From the NCBI RefSeq assembly GCF_019278465.1, contig NZ_CP058983.1, positions 2,045,501 through 2,109,500 of the forward strand: a stretch of DNA of 64,000 bases, given 5' to 3'. How positions within the stretch are numbered: position 1 is the first letter of the stretch; the number at the start of each line of letters is the position of its first letter. Positions 46,436 to 56,200 of the stretch are shown here, in pieces. A model generated the notes under the pieces. It made no database searches and was not told the origin of the DNA. It saw nothing but the letters and a program-made list of their open reading frames with translations. Source of the stretch: Tenacibaculum sp. AHE14PA (GTDB lineage: Bacteria; Bacteroidota; Bacteroidia; Flavobacteriales; Flavobacteriaceae). A program made the position numbers and the translations under genes.

Positions 46436-47638
46436 ATGAATCTTAAAACTGCACTTACAATTGTAAGTATGTCTGTGCTATGCTATACATACGCACAGCA
46501 AACAAATGCTCCTAAATTCGGTAAAGGATTATTTAACTTAGTAGGACAAGACAGTACTTGGGCTATGAATATTAGCGCTAGAATGCAATTTTTAGGTACT
46601 CACCAATGGGATTCTAATAGTGACGGGCTTTCTAACCCAGAAACTTCATTTTTAGTACGAAGAGCTCGTTTAAAATTTAGCGGTTTTGCGTATTCTCCTA
46701 AATTAAAATACAAATTAGAACTAGGCTTAACGAATAGAGATATTGGTGGTGCTTCAGAATTTACAAACAATGCTCCTAGGTATATTTTAGATGCCGTTAT
46801 AAAATGGAATTTTCACGAAAACTTCGAATTATGGGTAGGGCAAACTAAACTACCAGGAAACAGAGAACGAGTAATTTCTTCAGGTAACCTTCAAATGGTA
46901 GATAGATCTTTATTGAATAGTAGATTTAATATCGATAGAGATATGGGCTTACAATTAAGACACCATTTTAATATATCTGATAATTTTATTGTTCGTGAAG
47001 CTTTATCAATTGCGCAAGGTGAAGGAAGAAATGTAACTACAGGAAATCTTGGAGGTCACGAATATACAGCCCGAATAGAATTTTTACCTTTTGGTAACTT
47101 TACAAGTAAGGGTGATTATAAGGGAAGTGATTTAAAAAAGGAACAAACACCAAAATTAGCCATTGGTACTAGTTATGATTTTAACAATAATGCTGTTAAA
47201 AACAGAAGTAATCAGGGTTCTTACATGAAAAATGATACTGGCTTTTATCAAACAAATATTACCACCCTTTTTGTAGACGCGATGTTTAAATATAAAGGAT
47301 TTTCTTTTATGGTAGAATACGCATATAGAGATGCTAAAGACCCTATCGCAAAAAATTCTGATGGAACTTTAACAGGAGACGTTGTGCAAGTTGGTAACGG
47401 ATTAAACCTACAAACAGGTTATTTATTAGGTAAAAGCTGGGAAGTTTCTGGCCGTTTTACAAACATCAACTTAGATAAAGAAATAACAAATAAATCAAGA
47501 GAAAATCAATACACTTTAGGATTATCAAAATACATTGTGGGGCATAAATTAAAAGTACAAACCGATGTAAGTTACTTAGAATTAGTTGGTGGCACTAATG
47601 AATTAATGTATCGTTTGCAAGTTGATATTCACTTTTAA
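46436..47638 (+). CDS. Phosphate-selective porin (OprP/OprO-like)
   Basis: A 400-residue outer membrane beta-barrel with signal peptide (to YTYAQQ). It has the porin P pattern: ISARMQFLGTHQWDSNSDG, SFLVRRARLKFSGFAYSPKL followed by KYKLEL, FELWVGQTKLPGNRERVISS, and a final aromatic strand RLQVDIHF. It would let phosphate cross the outer membrane. The next gene is a Pit-type phosphate transporter, and a triple Pho box lies upstream, so the phosphate role is strongly supported by context. Confidence 0.9.
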   Translation: MNLKTALTIVSMSVLCYTYAQQTNAPKFGKGLFNLVGQDSTWAMNISARMQFLGTHQWDSNSDGLSNPETSFLVRRARLKFSGFAYSPKLKYKLELGLTNRDIGGASEFTNNAPRYILDAVIKWNFHENFELWVGQTKLPGNRERVISSGNLQMVDRSLLNSRFNIDRDMGLQLRHHFNISDNFIVREALSIAQGEGRNVTTGNLGGHEYTARIEFLPFGNFTSKGDYKGSDLKKEQTPKLAIGTSYDFNNNAVKNRSNQGSYMKNDTGFYQTNITTLFVDAMFKYKGFSFMVEYAYRDAKDPIAKNSDGTLTGDVVQVGNGLNLQTGYLLGKSWEVSGRFTNINLDKEITNKSRENQYTLGLSKYIVGHKLKVQTDVSYLELVGGTNELMYRLQVDIHF

Positions 47639-47661
47639 AAAAAATAACGTAAACCTAACAT

Positions 47662-47688
47662 GAACACTAGAATAGTGTTTGTAGATTT
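47662..47688 (+). promoter_or_regulatory. -7 box and inverted repeat ahead of the Pit gene
   Basis: TAGATTTG (47681-47688) matches TAnnTTTG, 23 bases ahead of the ATG. Just upstream AACACTA (47662-47668) is the complement of TAGTGTT (47672-47678) around GAA. The Pit gene may thus have its own regulated promoter besides read-through from the porin. Confidence 0.5.
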
Positions 47689-47711
47689 GCAAAAAATTAA
47701 AAAACAATAAA

Positions 47712-49961
47712 ATGGGAGATCCATATATTTTAATGCTTGTTGCCTTAGCTATTTTAGCTGTTGTAGATTTAGTTGTTGGTGTTAGTAATGACGCTGTTAA
47801 CTTCTTAAACTCGGCTATTGGTTCTAAAGCAATTAAGGTTAGAAACATTATGATTATTGCGAGTGTAGGTGTGTTCTTTGGAGCCATTACCTCTAGTGGA
47901 ATGATGGAAGTTGCGCGTAAAGGTATTTTTAATCCAAATATGTTTATGTTTCAAGACATCATGTTCATATTTATGGCAGTAATGATTACTGATATTTTAT
48001 TATTAGATATCTTTAACTCATTAGGTATGCCAACCTCTACCACAGTTTCAATTGTATTTGAATTATTAGGAGCTGCTGTTTGTATCTCTTTAATTAAGAT
48101 CTCTTCTAGTGATACGCAATCAATTTCAGATATTTGGAATTACATCAATCATAAAAAAGCAATTCAAATTATAAACGGAATACTACTCTCTGTAGTCGTT
48201 GCGTTCTCTGTAGGTGCACTCGTTCAGTTTGTATCTAGATTAATTTATTCTTTTAATTTCGAAAAAAGAGCTACTTATATCAATGCTTTATTTGGTGGCT
48301 TTGCTATTACAGCAATTACATATTTTATTATTATAAAAGGAATGAAAGGAACTCCTTTTTATAAAGATATTAAACACTTAATTGAAGGAAATACATTATT
48401 AATTATTGCAGGTAGTTTTGTTGCTTGGAGTTTAATTTCTCAAGTATTAATAAGTGCTTTTAAAGTAAATGTTTTAAAATTAATTATTGGGGTTGGTACA
48501 TTCTCTTTAGCAATGGCCTTTTCTGGTAACGATTTAGTAAATTTTGTTGGTGTACCAATTGCTGCATGGAATTCTTACCAAGCATGGGAAGTATCAGGTG
48601 TTTCTGCCGATGCTTTTTCTATGGGTATTTTAGCTAAAAAAGTACCTTCAAATGTTTATTTATTATTATTCGCAGGTGCTATTATGGTAGTTACCTTATG
48701 GACTTCTAGTAAAGCCCAGAACGTAATTAAAACAGGTATTGATTTATCTAGACAAGGTGAAGGACATGAAAAATTTCAACCAAATCCTTTATCTAGAATC
48801 GTAGTAAGAACTGCCATGGGAATTAATGTTGGTATTCGTAAAGTTTTCCCTGCAAAAACATTGGCTTTTGTAGATGCTAAGTTTCAGAAACCTGTAATTG
48901 AATTACCAAAAGACAAAACCTATGAAATGCCTGCTTTCGATTTAGTAAGAGCAGCCGTTAACTTAATTGTTGCTGGTATCTTAATATCTATTGCAACATC
49001 TATGAAATTGCCTTTATCAACAACTTATGTAACGTTTATGGTTGCTATGGGTACCTCTTTAGCAGATAGAGCTTGGGGACGTGAAAGCGCTGTTTATAGA
49101 GTAGCTGGTGTAATTAATGTTATTGGTGGATGGTTTTTAACTGCCTTAACGGCATTTTTAGCTTCTGCAGTAGTAGCTTACTTAATTAGCTTTAACATGG
49201 TTATGATTCCTGTTTTATTATTAGTGGTTGCACTTTTAATAGGAAGAAATACATTAATCCATAGAAAAAAATCAAAAGAAGTTAAAAAACAAATGCATTT
49301 CGAAAGAGCTGAATTAATTACGATTAATGGAGTAATTGAAGAAAGTGCAGATCATATTGCAGAAGTTGCAACGCGTGTAAATAAATTATACACAAGTGTT
49401 GTTAACGATTTAGCTAATCATGATTTAAATAAATTACGTAAAACAGATAAACACGTAGGAAAGTTAAATGATGAAATTGACGGCTTAAAAGATGGTGTTT
49501 TCTACTTTATTAAATCTTTAGATGATACTTCGGTACAAGCAAGTAGATTTTATATTTTAGTTTTAGGATACTTACAAGATGTAGCACAATCTATTAGTTA
49601 TATATCTAGAGCAAGTTTTAAGCACGTAAATAACAATCATAAGAATTTAAAGAAAGGTCAGTTAAAAGATTTAAAACATATTGACAACACACTTTCTAAA
49701 TTGTTAGATGATATTAGTAGTACTTTCGAAAACAGAAGTTTTGATAATTTAACACCTATTATTAACGAAAAGAAAGAGTTATTAAAAGATGTTGCTACTT
49801 CTATCGAAAAACAAGTTGCTCGTATTAGAACAGACGAAACAAGCCCTAAAAACACTACTTTATACTTTAGTGTACTAATTGAAACACAAGATTTAGTTTC
49901 GGCTCTTATGAGTTTACTAGAAACTTATGAAGAGTTTCATATAAGTAGTAAAAATGCGTAA
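47712..49961 (+). CDS. Pit-family inorganic phosphate transporter fused to a PhoU-like domain
   Basis: A 749-residue protein. The first about 510 residues form the PHO4/Pit membrane domain with both signature repeats (VGVSNDAVNFLNSAIGS near residue 22 and FSGNDLVNFVGVPIAA in the second half). It moves phosphate with H+ or Na+ across the inner membrane. Residues about 525-749 form a helical cytosolic PhoU/DUF47-like domain (VNKLYTSVVNDLANHDLNKL, YLQDVAQSISYISRASFKHV). The fusion may couple uptake to phosphate signalling. It follows the porin by 73 bases. Confidence 0.93.
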   Translation: MGDPYILMLVALAILAVVDLVVGVSNDAVNFLNSAIGSKAIKVRNIMIIASVGVFFGAITSSGMMEVARKGIFNPNMFMFQDIMFIFMAVMITDILLLDIFNSLGMPTSTTVSIVFELLGAAVCISLIKISSSDTQSISDIWNYINHKKAIQIINGILLSVVVAFSVGALVQFVSRLIYSFNFEKRATYINALFGGFAITAITYFIIIKGMKGTPFYKDIKHLIEGNTLLIIAGSFVAWSLISQVLISAFKVNVLKLIIGVGTFSLAMAFSGNDLVNFVGVPIAAWNSYQAWEVSGVSADAFSMGILAKKVPSNVYLLLFAGAIMVVTLWTSSKAQNVIKTGIDLSRQGEGHEKFQPNPLSRIVVRTAMGINVGIRKVFPAKTLAFVDAKFQKPVIELPKDKTYEMPAFDLVRAAVNLIVAGILISIATSMKLPLSTTYVTFMVAMGTSLADRAWGRESAVYRVAGVINVIGGWFLTALTAFLASAVVAYLISFNMVMIPVLLLVVALLIGRNTLIHRKKSKEVKKQMHFERAELITINGVIEESADHIAEVATRVNKLYTSVVNDLANHDLNKLRKTDKHVGKLNDEIDGLKDGVFYFIKSLDDTSVQASRFYILVLGYLQDVAQSISYISRASFKHVNNNHKNLKKGQLKDLKHIDNTLSKLLDDISSTFENRSFDNLTPIINEKKELLKDVATSIEKQVARIRTDETSPKNTTLYFSVLIETQDLVSALMSLLETYEEFHISSKNA

Positions 49962-49975
49962 CATTACTTAACAAA

Positions 49976-50011
49976 ACAAAACCCCAAGTGAAATTCACTT
50001 GGGGTTTTTTA
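49976..50011. terminator. Bidirectional terminator between the Pit gene and tesB
   Basis: AAAACCCCAAGTG pairs exactly with CACTTGGGGTTTT around AAATT, with A and T runs at the ends. It separates two convergent genes. Confidence 0.9.
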
Positions 50012-50026
50012 TTTATAATAATTAAT

Positions 50027-50893
50027 TTACTTTTTCATTGGGCGCATTAATCCTTCTTGTGCTACTGAAGCTATTAACTTACCTTCTCTCGTATAAATAT
50101 TACCACAAGCAAAGCCACGTGCACCAAAGGTATTCGGGCTCTCTATAGAGAATAACATCCAATCGTTAAAATCAAAATCACGGTAAAACCACATTGAGTG
50201 ATCTAAACTTGCCATTTGAGTATTGCCAAAATTAGCAACGCTCGCATTTGGATTTAAACAGGCTGTTAAAATATTGTAATCAGATATATACGTAAGAATT
50301 TGCTGTTTTAACGCTAAAGATAAATCAACAGGATCACCTTTTAGTCGAAACCATACATCTACAAACGGTTGTACATCCTTTTTTTCTAAAGGGTTTACAA
50401 TTTCAACAGGTTTAAACTCTATTGGTCGCTCCACACTTAAAAAAGCTTTTAACTTTTTAGGTAAAAAATCGCCAAACTGAACTAACATATCCGTCCAACT
50501 AAATAACTCTTCTGGTTGTTTTATATGCTTTTTAATAGGTATTTGATGCTCATGCCCTTCCTCTTCCTTATGAAAAGAACACGATAAAATAAAAATATTT
50601 TTATCATTTTGATGCGCCGTTACTCTACGCGTAGAAAAACTACCTCCGTCACGAATAACCTGTACATTATAGGTTATGGGCAAATCTAAATCTCCTGCTT
50701 CTAAAAAATAAGAATGTAGCGAATGTAAAATTCTATTGTTTGATATAGTTCTATAAGCTGCATTTAAAGATTGCGCTAAAACTTGGCCCCCAAATACATT
50801 CGGACTTCCAATATCTTTACTAACGCCGTTAAAGTTATTATTACCTAAATCTTCTAAGGTTAGTATATTTAATAATTCTTGAGTGTTTTTCAT
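50027..50893 (-). CDS. tesB: Acyl-CoA thioesterase II
   Basis: A 288-residue TesB-type thioesterase with two hot-dog domains. The first includes VFGGQVLAQSLNAAYRTI and HSLHSYFLEAGDLDLPITYN; the second includes VWFRLKGDPVDLSLALKQQI, ASLDHSMWFYRDFDFNDWML followed by FSIESP. The catalytic Asp-Gln-Thr triad of the family lies in the second half. It releases CoA from medium- or long-chain acyl-CoA in the cytosol. The adjacent acyltransferase-like gene ends 14 bases upstream of its ATG on the same strand. Confidence 0.93.
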   Translation of the reverse strand: MKNTQELLNILTLEDLGNNNFNGVSKDIGSPNVFGGQVLAQSLNAAYRTISNNRILHSLHSYFLEAGDLDLPITYNVQVIRDGGSFSTRRVTAHQNDKNIFILSCSFHKEEEGHEHQIPIKKHIKQPEELFSWTDMLVQFGDFLPKKLKAFLSVERPIEFKPVEIVNPLEKKDVQPFVDVWFRLKGDPVDLSLALKQQILTYISDYNILTACLNPNASVANFGNTQMASLDHSMWFYRDFDFNDWMLFSIESPNTFGARGFACGNIYTREGKLIASVAQEGLMRPMKK

Positions 50894-50907
50894 TATTACA
50901 AATTAAC

Positions 50908-52098
50908 TTATGCTATTAATTTTTTATTTTTAAACGGATGTTTTTGTTTAAACTCTGATGGTTGAATTCGCTTTAAAAACAAACTTAAAATACGGTTTGG
51001 TATTGTCTTCTTATGGCGTAAATAAATAGTTAAATTCTCTGGATTGGCGCCAACCGAACTTTTTATTTCACTTGCTGTTCTTCCAAAGTTTATTGTTTTT
51101 ACTTTCTTTTGTATCCCTAAAGCTATATAATCATATAACATACGCTGATATATTGCGTAATCTCTATTGTGTACATAATCTATACCTACAAAATGAGCAT
51201 CTAACGATTCTTGATTAAAAATACCTGATAAAAAACCTACCAACTTATCTTCTAACCAATATGCTTTTAAAAAATAAGCATCCCCTAAATTATCTTTCAA
51301 CGATTTATAGGTTTGTAAATTAAAATCCCCTAAATTAAAACTCGATTTTGCTGATACAGTTTTGTAAAGAGCTGTCATTTCTGGCAATAAATCTTTAAGT
51401 CTACTCGCTGTAATATTCTCTACCTGTAAGACTGCACTAAGCTTTAGAGCTTTTCTTGCTTTTACTCTAAACTTTGTTTTTAAAGCAGCTAAATAATCAT
51501 CTAAACTATACCAATCACTCTCTAAATGTAACACCATATTAGGTTCTACATTAAATGAATTATAACCTTCTTCATAAAGTTTATTGGTTATGAATAATGA
51601 TTCGTTTTCAAAATCTTTTAACATAAATGCATCTACATCATTTATCGAGTTCGATAAATCCACTACAGCTTTAGTAATTCTAGCTAAAATTAACTTCTTA
51701 TTTTGATTTTTACTGATAAAAATTCCATGTTCGCCACTAACAAAAGTGTTTCCACAAGTAAGTACTTTAAACACTTTTTCTGGTGTTATAACTCGTAGTT
51801 TTCTTCCCAAACACTTTACCCATTCTACAACAGATTGCATTTCATTCTGAACACTATCTAAATAAAAATCGACTATTTGAATTGTTGCCAAAGCCACTGC
51901 TTCATCCTTCTCATTAAACAAAACGATATAAGAAAATTGTATCTTCGGATTATTTTGCTGCAGTGCTTCTAAATACTGCGGATGGAAATACAAATTATGT
52001 GTACAATTTAACTGTTGCCAAACATCATTTGATATTTCACTAACCGTATTAAAATATGTAACCTTTAAAGTATGTTTATTGCAAGATGAAAAAACCAA
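50908..52098 (-). CDS. GNAT-fold acyltransferase (BioF2/FemAB-like)
   Basis: A 396-residue cytosolic protein. The C-terminal half has the GNAT-like core seen in BioF2-type and FemAB-like proteins: LAALKTKFRVKARKALKLSA, ALYKTVSAKSSFNLGDFNLQ, YFLKAYWLEDKLVGFLSGIF and VKTINFGRTASEIKSSVGAN. These enzymes transfer acyl or aminoacyl groups, but the substrate is unknown. The N-terminal part (FNTVSEISNDVWQQLNCTHN) is the first, degenerate copy of the fold. It may be co-transcribed with tesB. Confidence 0.82.
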   Translation of the reverse strand: MVFSSCNKHTLKVTYFNTVSEISNDVWQQLNCTHNLYFHPQYLEALQQNNPKIQFSYIVLFNEKDEAVALATIQIVDFYLDSVQNEMQSVVEWVKCLGRKLRVITPEKVFKVLTCGNTFVSGEHGIFISKNQNKKLILARITKAVVDLSNSINDVDAFMLKDFENESLFITNKLYEEGYNSFNVEPNMVLHLESDWYSLDDYLAALKTKFRVKARKALKLSAVLQVENITASRLKDLLPEMTALYKTVSAKSSFNLGDFNLQTYKSLKDNLGDAYFLKAYWLEDKLVGFLSGIFNQESLDAHFVGIDYVHNRDYAIYQRMLYDYIALGIQKKVKTINFGRTASEIKSSVGANPENLTIYLRHKKTIPNRILSLFLKRIQPSEFKQKHPFKNKKLIA

Positions 52099-52147
52099 AT
52101 TCCCTTTTATTTTGGGTCTAAATTACTAAAAGTTTATGTAAACGTAA

Positions 52148-53107
52148 TTATACAACTCCGTTATTCCAAACTGGCACTTTTAATATTTTACTTATTTTCA
52201 TCATATCACTTAAAATATACATCTTATCTCCATGGTTTAGTAAATTGAATCGATCTCCTTTATTTGTTATCAAATTTAACTCATATGAAAAATATCCGCT
52301 TGAAGAACTGCCTCCCGACGAAAACTTTTCTAATACCTGCAAAGCATATACTTGCTGATATTGCAAAGTTTCACCGCCAATAATAATTTTTCTTTTTCGA
52401 ACATGTATAAATACTTTAGGAGAAAACACAAATAATAAAACCAATCCTATTAATAAAAAAGGTCCTCCAGAAGTAAAAAACAACTTTCCTCCTTTCATAA
52501 AAGTAAGTGGAATATCATAAACTTGATAGTATTCGTAAAATGAAATTACTACATAATTTAAGCCCATTAAGAAAAAACTCCAAGCAAATACTTTGGTTAA
52601 CGAGCTAGCCGTTATTTTGTAACCTTGTGCTGTTTTTTTTAAAACTTCGCTTGCAAAATTACTCGCAGAATTCTCTAGAGCTCCCCAAGATATTTTTTGC
52701 CCAATTACATCAGTTGTTGGATCTTCAAAAACAAAATCTACTTGTTTATTTTTTGGTGAAGTTTTCTTTTTATTAGATATATAATTTGTTGCAACCATAC
52801 CAACACCCATAAATACTAAAACAACAAGCATTCCACCTGTTTTATAGAACATAAATTTCTCACCACCATAAACCTTTGTATGAATTGGCACTGTGATTTC
52901 TAATTTTTGAAGTAAATGTTTCCCTTTTGAGCTTAGTTTTTCTGATTGCTTTAAAGAATCTAAAGTATGAATATCTTTTTGAAGTGTAATCTGGTGATTA
53001 TTATATCGCTCATAGTTTTTTTCAATTTCTGGTATTACCACAAAAAACACAACACCGAAAGGAATTAATAGAAAAAGCCAGAAGCTTTTAAAAGGTAATT
53101 TTTTCAT
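52148..53107 (-). CDS. Hypothetical multi-spanning membrane protein
   Basis: A 319-residue protein from the ATG at 53107 (MKKLPFKSFWLFLLIPFGVV); an ATG at 53152 would add 15 basic residues before it. Membrane segments: about 9-25, 80-100 (GGMLVVLVFMGVGMVATNYI), 170-190 (VFAWSFFLMGLNYVVISFYE) and 215-232 (FLLIGLVLLFVFSP). The last about 85 residues are cytosolic beta-rich (KVFIHVRKRKIIIGGETLQY, a Gly/Ser loop at GGSSSSGYFSY). No family is recognised. It is upstream of the acyltransferase on the same strand. Confidence 0.78.
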   Translation of the reverse strand: MKKLPFKSFWLFLLIPFGVVFFVVIPEIEKNYERYNNHQITLQKDIHTLDSLKQSEKLSSKGKHLLQKLEITVPIHTKVYGGEKFMFYKTGGMLVVLVFMGVGMVATNYISNKKKTSPKNKQVDFVFEDPTTDVIGQKISWGALENSASNFASEVLKKTAQGYKITASSLTKVFAWSFFLMGLNYVVISFYEYYQVYDIPLTFMKGGKLFFTSGGPFLLIGLVLLFVFSPKVFIHVRKRKIIIGGETLQYQQVYALQVLEKFSSGGSSSSGYFSYELNLITNKGDRFNLLNHGDKMYILSDMMKISKILKVPVWNNGVV

Positions 53108-53149
53108 ATTCTTTTTATTACAAATTTGCGTTTTTTTTTGATTTTTAAC

Positions 53150-53187
53150 CAAAAAAACACCCTTATTTATTTACAATAAACAAGGGT
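53150..53187 (-). terminator. Terminator after leuS
   Basis: ACCCTT-TTTATT pairs with AATAAA-AAGGGT around TAC with one mismatch on each side, and the A run at 53151-53157 becomes a T tract on the minus strand. It lies about 25 bases past the leuS stop. Confidence 0.78.
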
Positions 53188-53211
53188 ATTAATTATATAA
53201 TTGATAAAAAA

Positions 53212-56200
53212 CTATCCTACAATATTAATAATTTTTCCTGGTACAATAATTACCTTTTTAGGCTCTTGCCCTTTTAATTGTGCAATTGTACGTTCATCTG
53301 CCATTACTATTTTTTCGATTTCATCTTTACTTAAATCTAAAGACAACTCTAGCGTAAAACGCATTTTTCCATTAAAAGAAACTGGGTACGTTTTAGAGCT
53401 TTCTACTAAATGAGAAGCTTCAAACTTAGGGAAATCAATAGTTGCTATTGAACCTTCATGTCCTAACTGACTCCATAACTCTTCTGCGATATGCGGTGCA
53501 TATGGTGAAATTAATGTTAATAAAGGTTCTAAGATTGCACGTTTAGTACACTTTAAAGCAGTTAGTTCGTTTACCGCAATCATAAAGGTAGAAACCGATG
53601 TGTTAAATGAGAAATTCTCAATATCTTCTTCTACTTTTTTAATGGTTTTATGTAAAACTTTTAACTCCTCTTTTGCTGGTTCAGCATCAGTAACAAGTAC
53701 ACCTTCTTGGCCAACATATAACTTCCATAATTTCTTTAAGAAAGAATATACGCCTGAAATACCTGAAGTTTTCCAAGGTTTTGTTTGTTCTAAAGGCCCT
53801 AAAAACATTTCGAATAAACGCAATGCATCTGCACCAAATTCTTCACAAATTAAATCTGGATTAACAACATTGTGCTTAGACTTCGACATTTTTTCGACTT
53901 CTCGATGGCATAAAAATTTATTATCTCTTCCAAAAACAAATTCAGCCGTTTTAAATTCATCTCTCCACTCTTTTAATTTATCAATATTTACATTTGTATC
54001 CCCTTCAATTGCACTTAGACTAATATGAATAGGTCTGTAAGATAAAGTTGTTTCATTTTCTTCAGTAAGACCGGCTTCCTTCTGTTTCTTTTGTAATCTA
54101 GACCATAATTTCTCATCTACACCCGTTATAGCATCATGTCCTTGAAAATAATCAGATGAAATATATAAGTTATTCTTTTTTCCGTCAAACAATGCTTCAT
54201 AAACAAGTGCTGATGTTCCTAAAATCATTCCTTGGTTGATTAGCTTTTTTGCAAACTCATCAACAGGAACAATTCCTTTATCAAACAAGAATTTTTGCCA
54301 AAAACGAGCATATAATAAGTGCCCTGTTGCATGCTCAGAACCACCAATATATAAATCTACTTGTTTCCAATAATCAGCAGCTTCTTTGCTTACAAATTCA
54401 CCATCGTTAGTAGCATCCATATAACGGTTAAAATACCATGAGCTACCTGCCCAACCTGGCATTGTATTTAGCTCTAACGGATATACTGTTTTATTTTTTA
54501 ACTTATCATTCGATACAACTTTCTTTGCGCGAGAATCCCAAGCCCATTCAGTAGCATTTCCTAAAGGTGGTTTCCCATCTTCTGTAGGTAAATATTTTTC
54601 TACTTCTGGTAAAACGATTGGTAAGTGTTTAGCATCAATCATTTGTGGCATTCCGTCTTTATAATACACCGGAAAAGGTTCTCCCCAATAACGCTGACGG
54701 CTAAATACAGCATCGCGTAAACGGTAGTTTATTTTACCAAAACCAAAACCTTTTTGTTCCATTTCATAAATGGCTAATTTCATCGCTTTTTTATACGATA
54801 AACCATTTAAGAAATCAGAATTTGCAATTTTAGTTCCTTCTTTATCTGCATGTGCAGCTTCAGAAATATCTACATTCTCAAAAACATTAGGAATCTCTAA
54901 TTCGAATTTCTTTGCGAAATCATAATCACGCTGATCACCACAAGGAACCGCCATAACAGCACCTGTACCGTAGTTTGCTAACACGTAATCTCCAATCCAA
55001 ATTGGTATTTGTTTTCCCGTAAACGGATGTAAAGCATACGCACCTGTAAAAACTCCTGAAATTGTTTTTACATCTGCCATTCGTTCTCTTTCAGAACGTT
55101 TTGCAGTTGCTTTAATATAATCGTAAACCGCTTTTTGTTGCCCTTCGCTTGTAATTTTAGCTACTAATTCGTGCTCTGGAGCTAGGGTCATAAATGAGAC
55201 TCCGTAAATAGTATCAGGTCTCGTTGTAAAAACATCTATTTTATAATCGTTTGCTATTGCTGTTTCTACAACCTCAACAGTTGTTTTTTCAATTGGTTTT
55301 GCAAACTGAATCGTGTTGTTAATTTTAGATACCGCACCTAAAACATTTTCTAACACCTCATCATTTGTAAAACGCACTACATGAAATCCTTCACTTGTAA
55401 AATAAGCATCTCTTTTTGCTTCGTCTTCTTTACCAGAAAACTCCACAATTATATTTTTTGCTAAGCATACATAATCTACTAAAAATGTACCAATGGTATA
55501 TTTTTTCCTGAATTTTGCAGCTCCTTTTTTATTTTTTAATTCATTCCAAAGTACTTCTTCAGCCTTCGAAAGGTTTAAACGCATTTCTTTTAACGCCTCT
55601 AGCTCTTTATAAGATAAACGTACGCCAGCTTCTGGAGCTTCTAAAGCATCTACCTTAAAAGTTACCATAGCTCCTTGCGAACGACCAATCCAATTTGTTT
55701 GGCTATCTTTTAAAGGTTGCGGCCAATCAATTGTTTCTAATCCGTCTAACAAACGTTGTGCATATGCAGAAATTCGCATAGACCATTGGGTCATTTTCTT
55801 ACGCTCTACAGGGTGCCCACCGCGTTCTGAAACTCCATTTATTATCTCGTCGTTTGCTAATACCGTTCCTAATTCAGGACACCAGTTTACTTCGGTATCC
55901 GACAAATAGGTTAAACGATATTGTAACAAAATTGCTTCTTGTTCTGTTGTTGAAAAGGCTTTCCATTCATCTGCAGAAAAAATAGTAATATCTTCTTCTG
56001 AAACAGCATTTACAGTTGCATTTCCTGATTTTTTAAATACCGAAATTAATGTTTTAACATCTTCTGCTTTATCAGAATCTTTGTTGTACCACGAATTAAA
56101 AAGTTGAATAAAAATCCACTGTGTCCATTTATAATACTCTGGATTAGAAGTACGTACTTCACGAGACCAATCGAAAGAAAAACCAATAGTATCTAACTGT

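Noticed and set aside
55249..55641. The extra LeuRS segment considered as an intein
   Set aside because: No splice-junction Cys/Ser and HN motif is seen at the ends, and the content matches DUF559 rather than a Hint domain.
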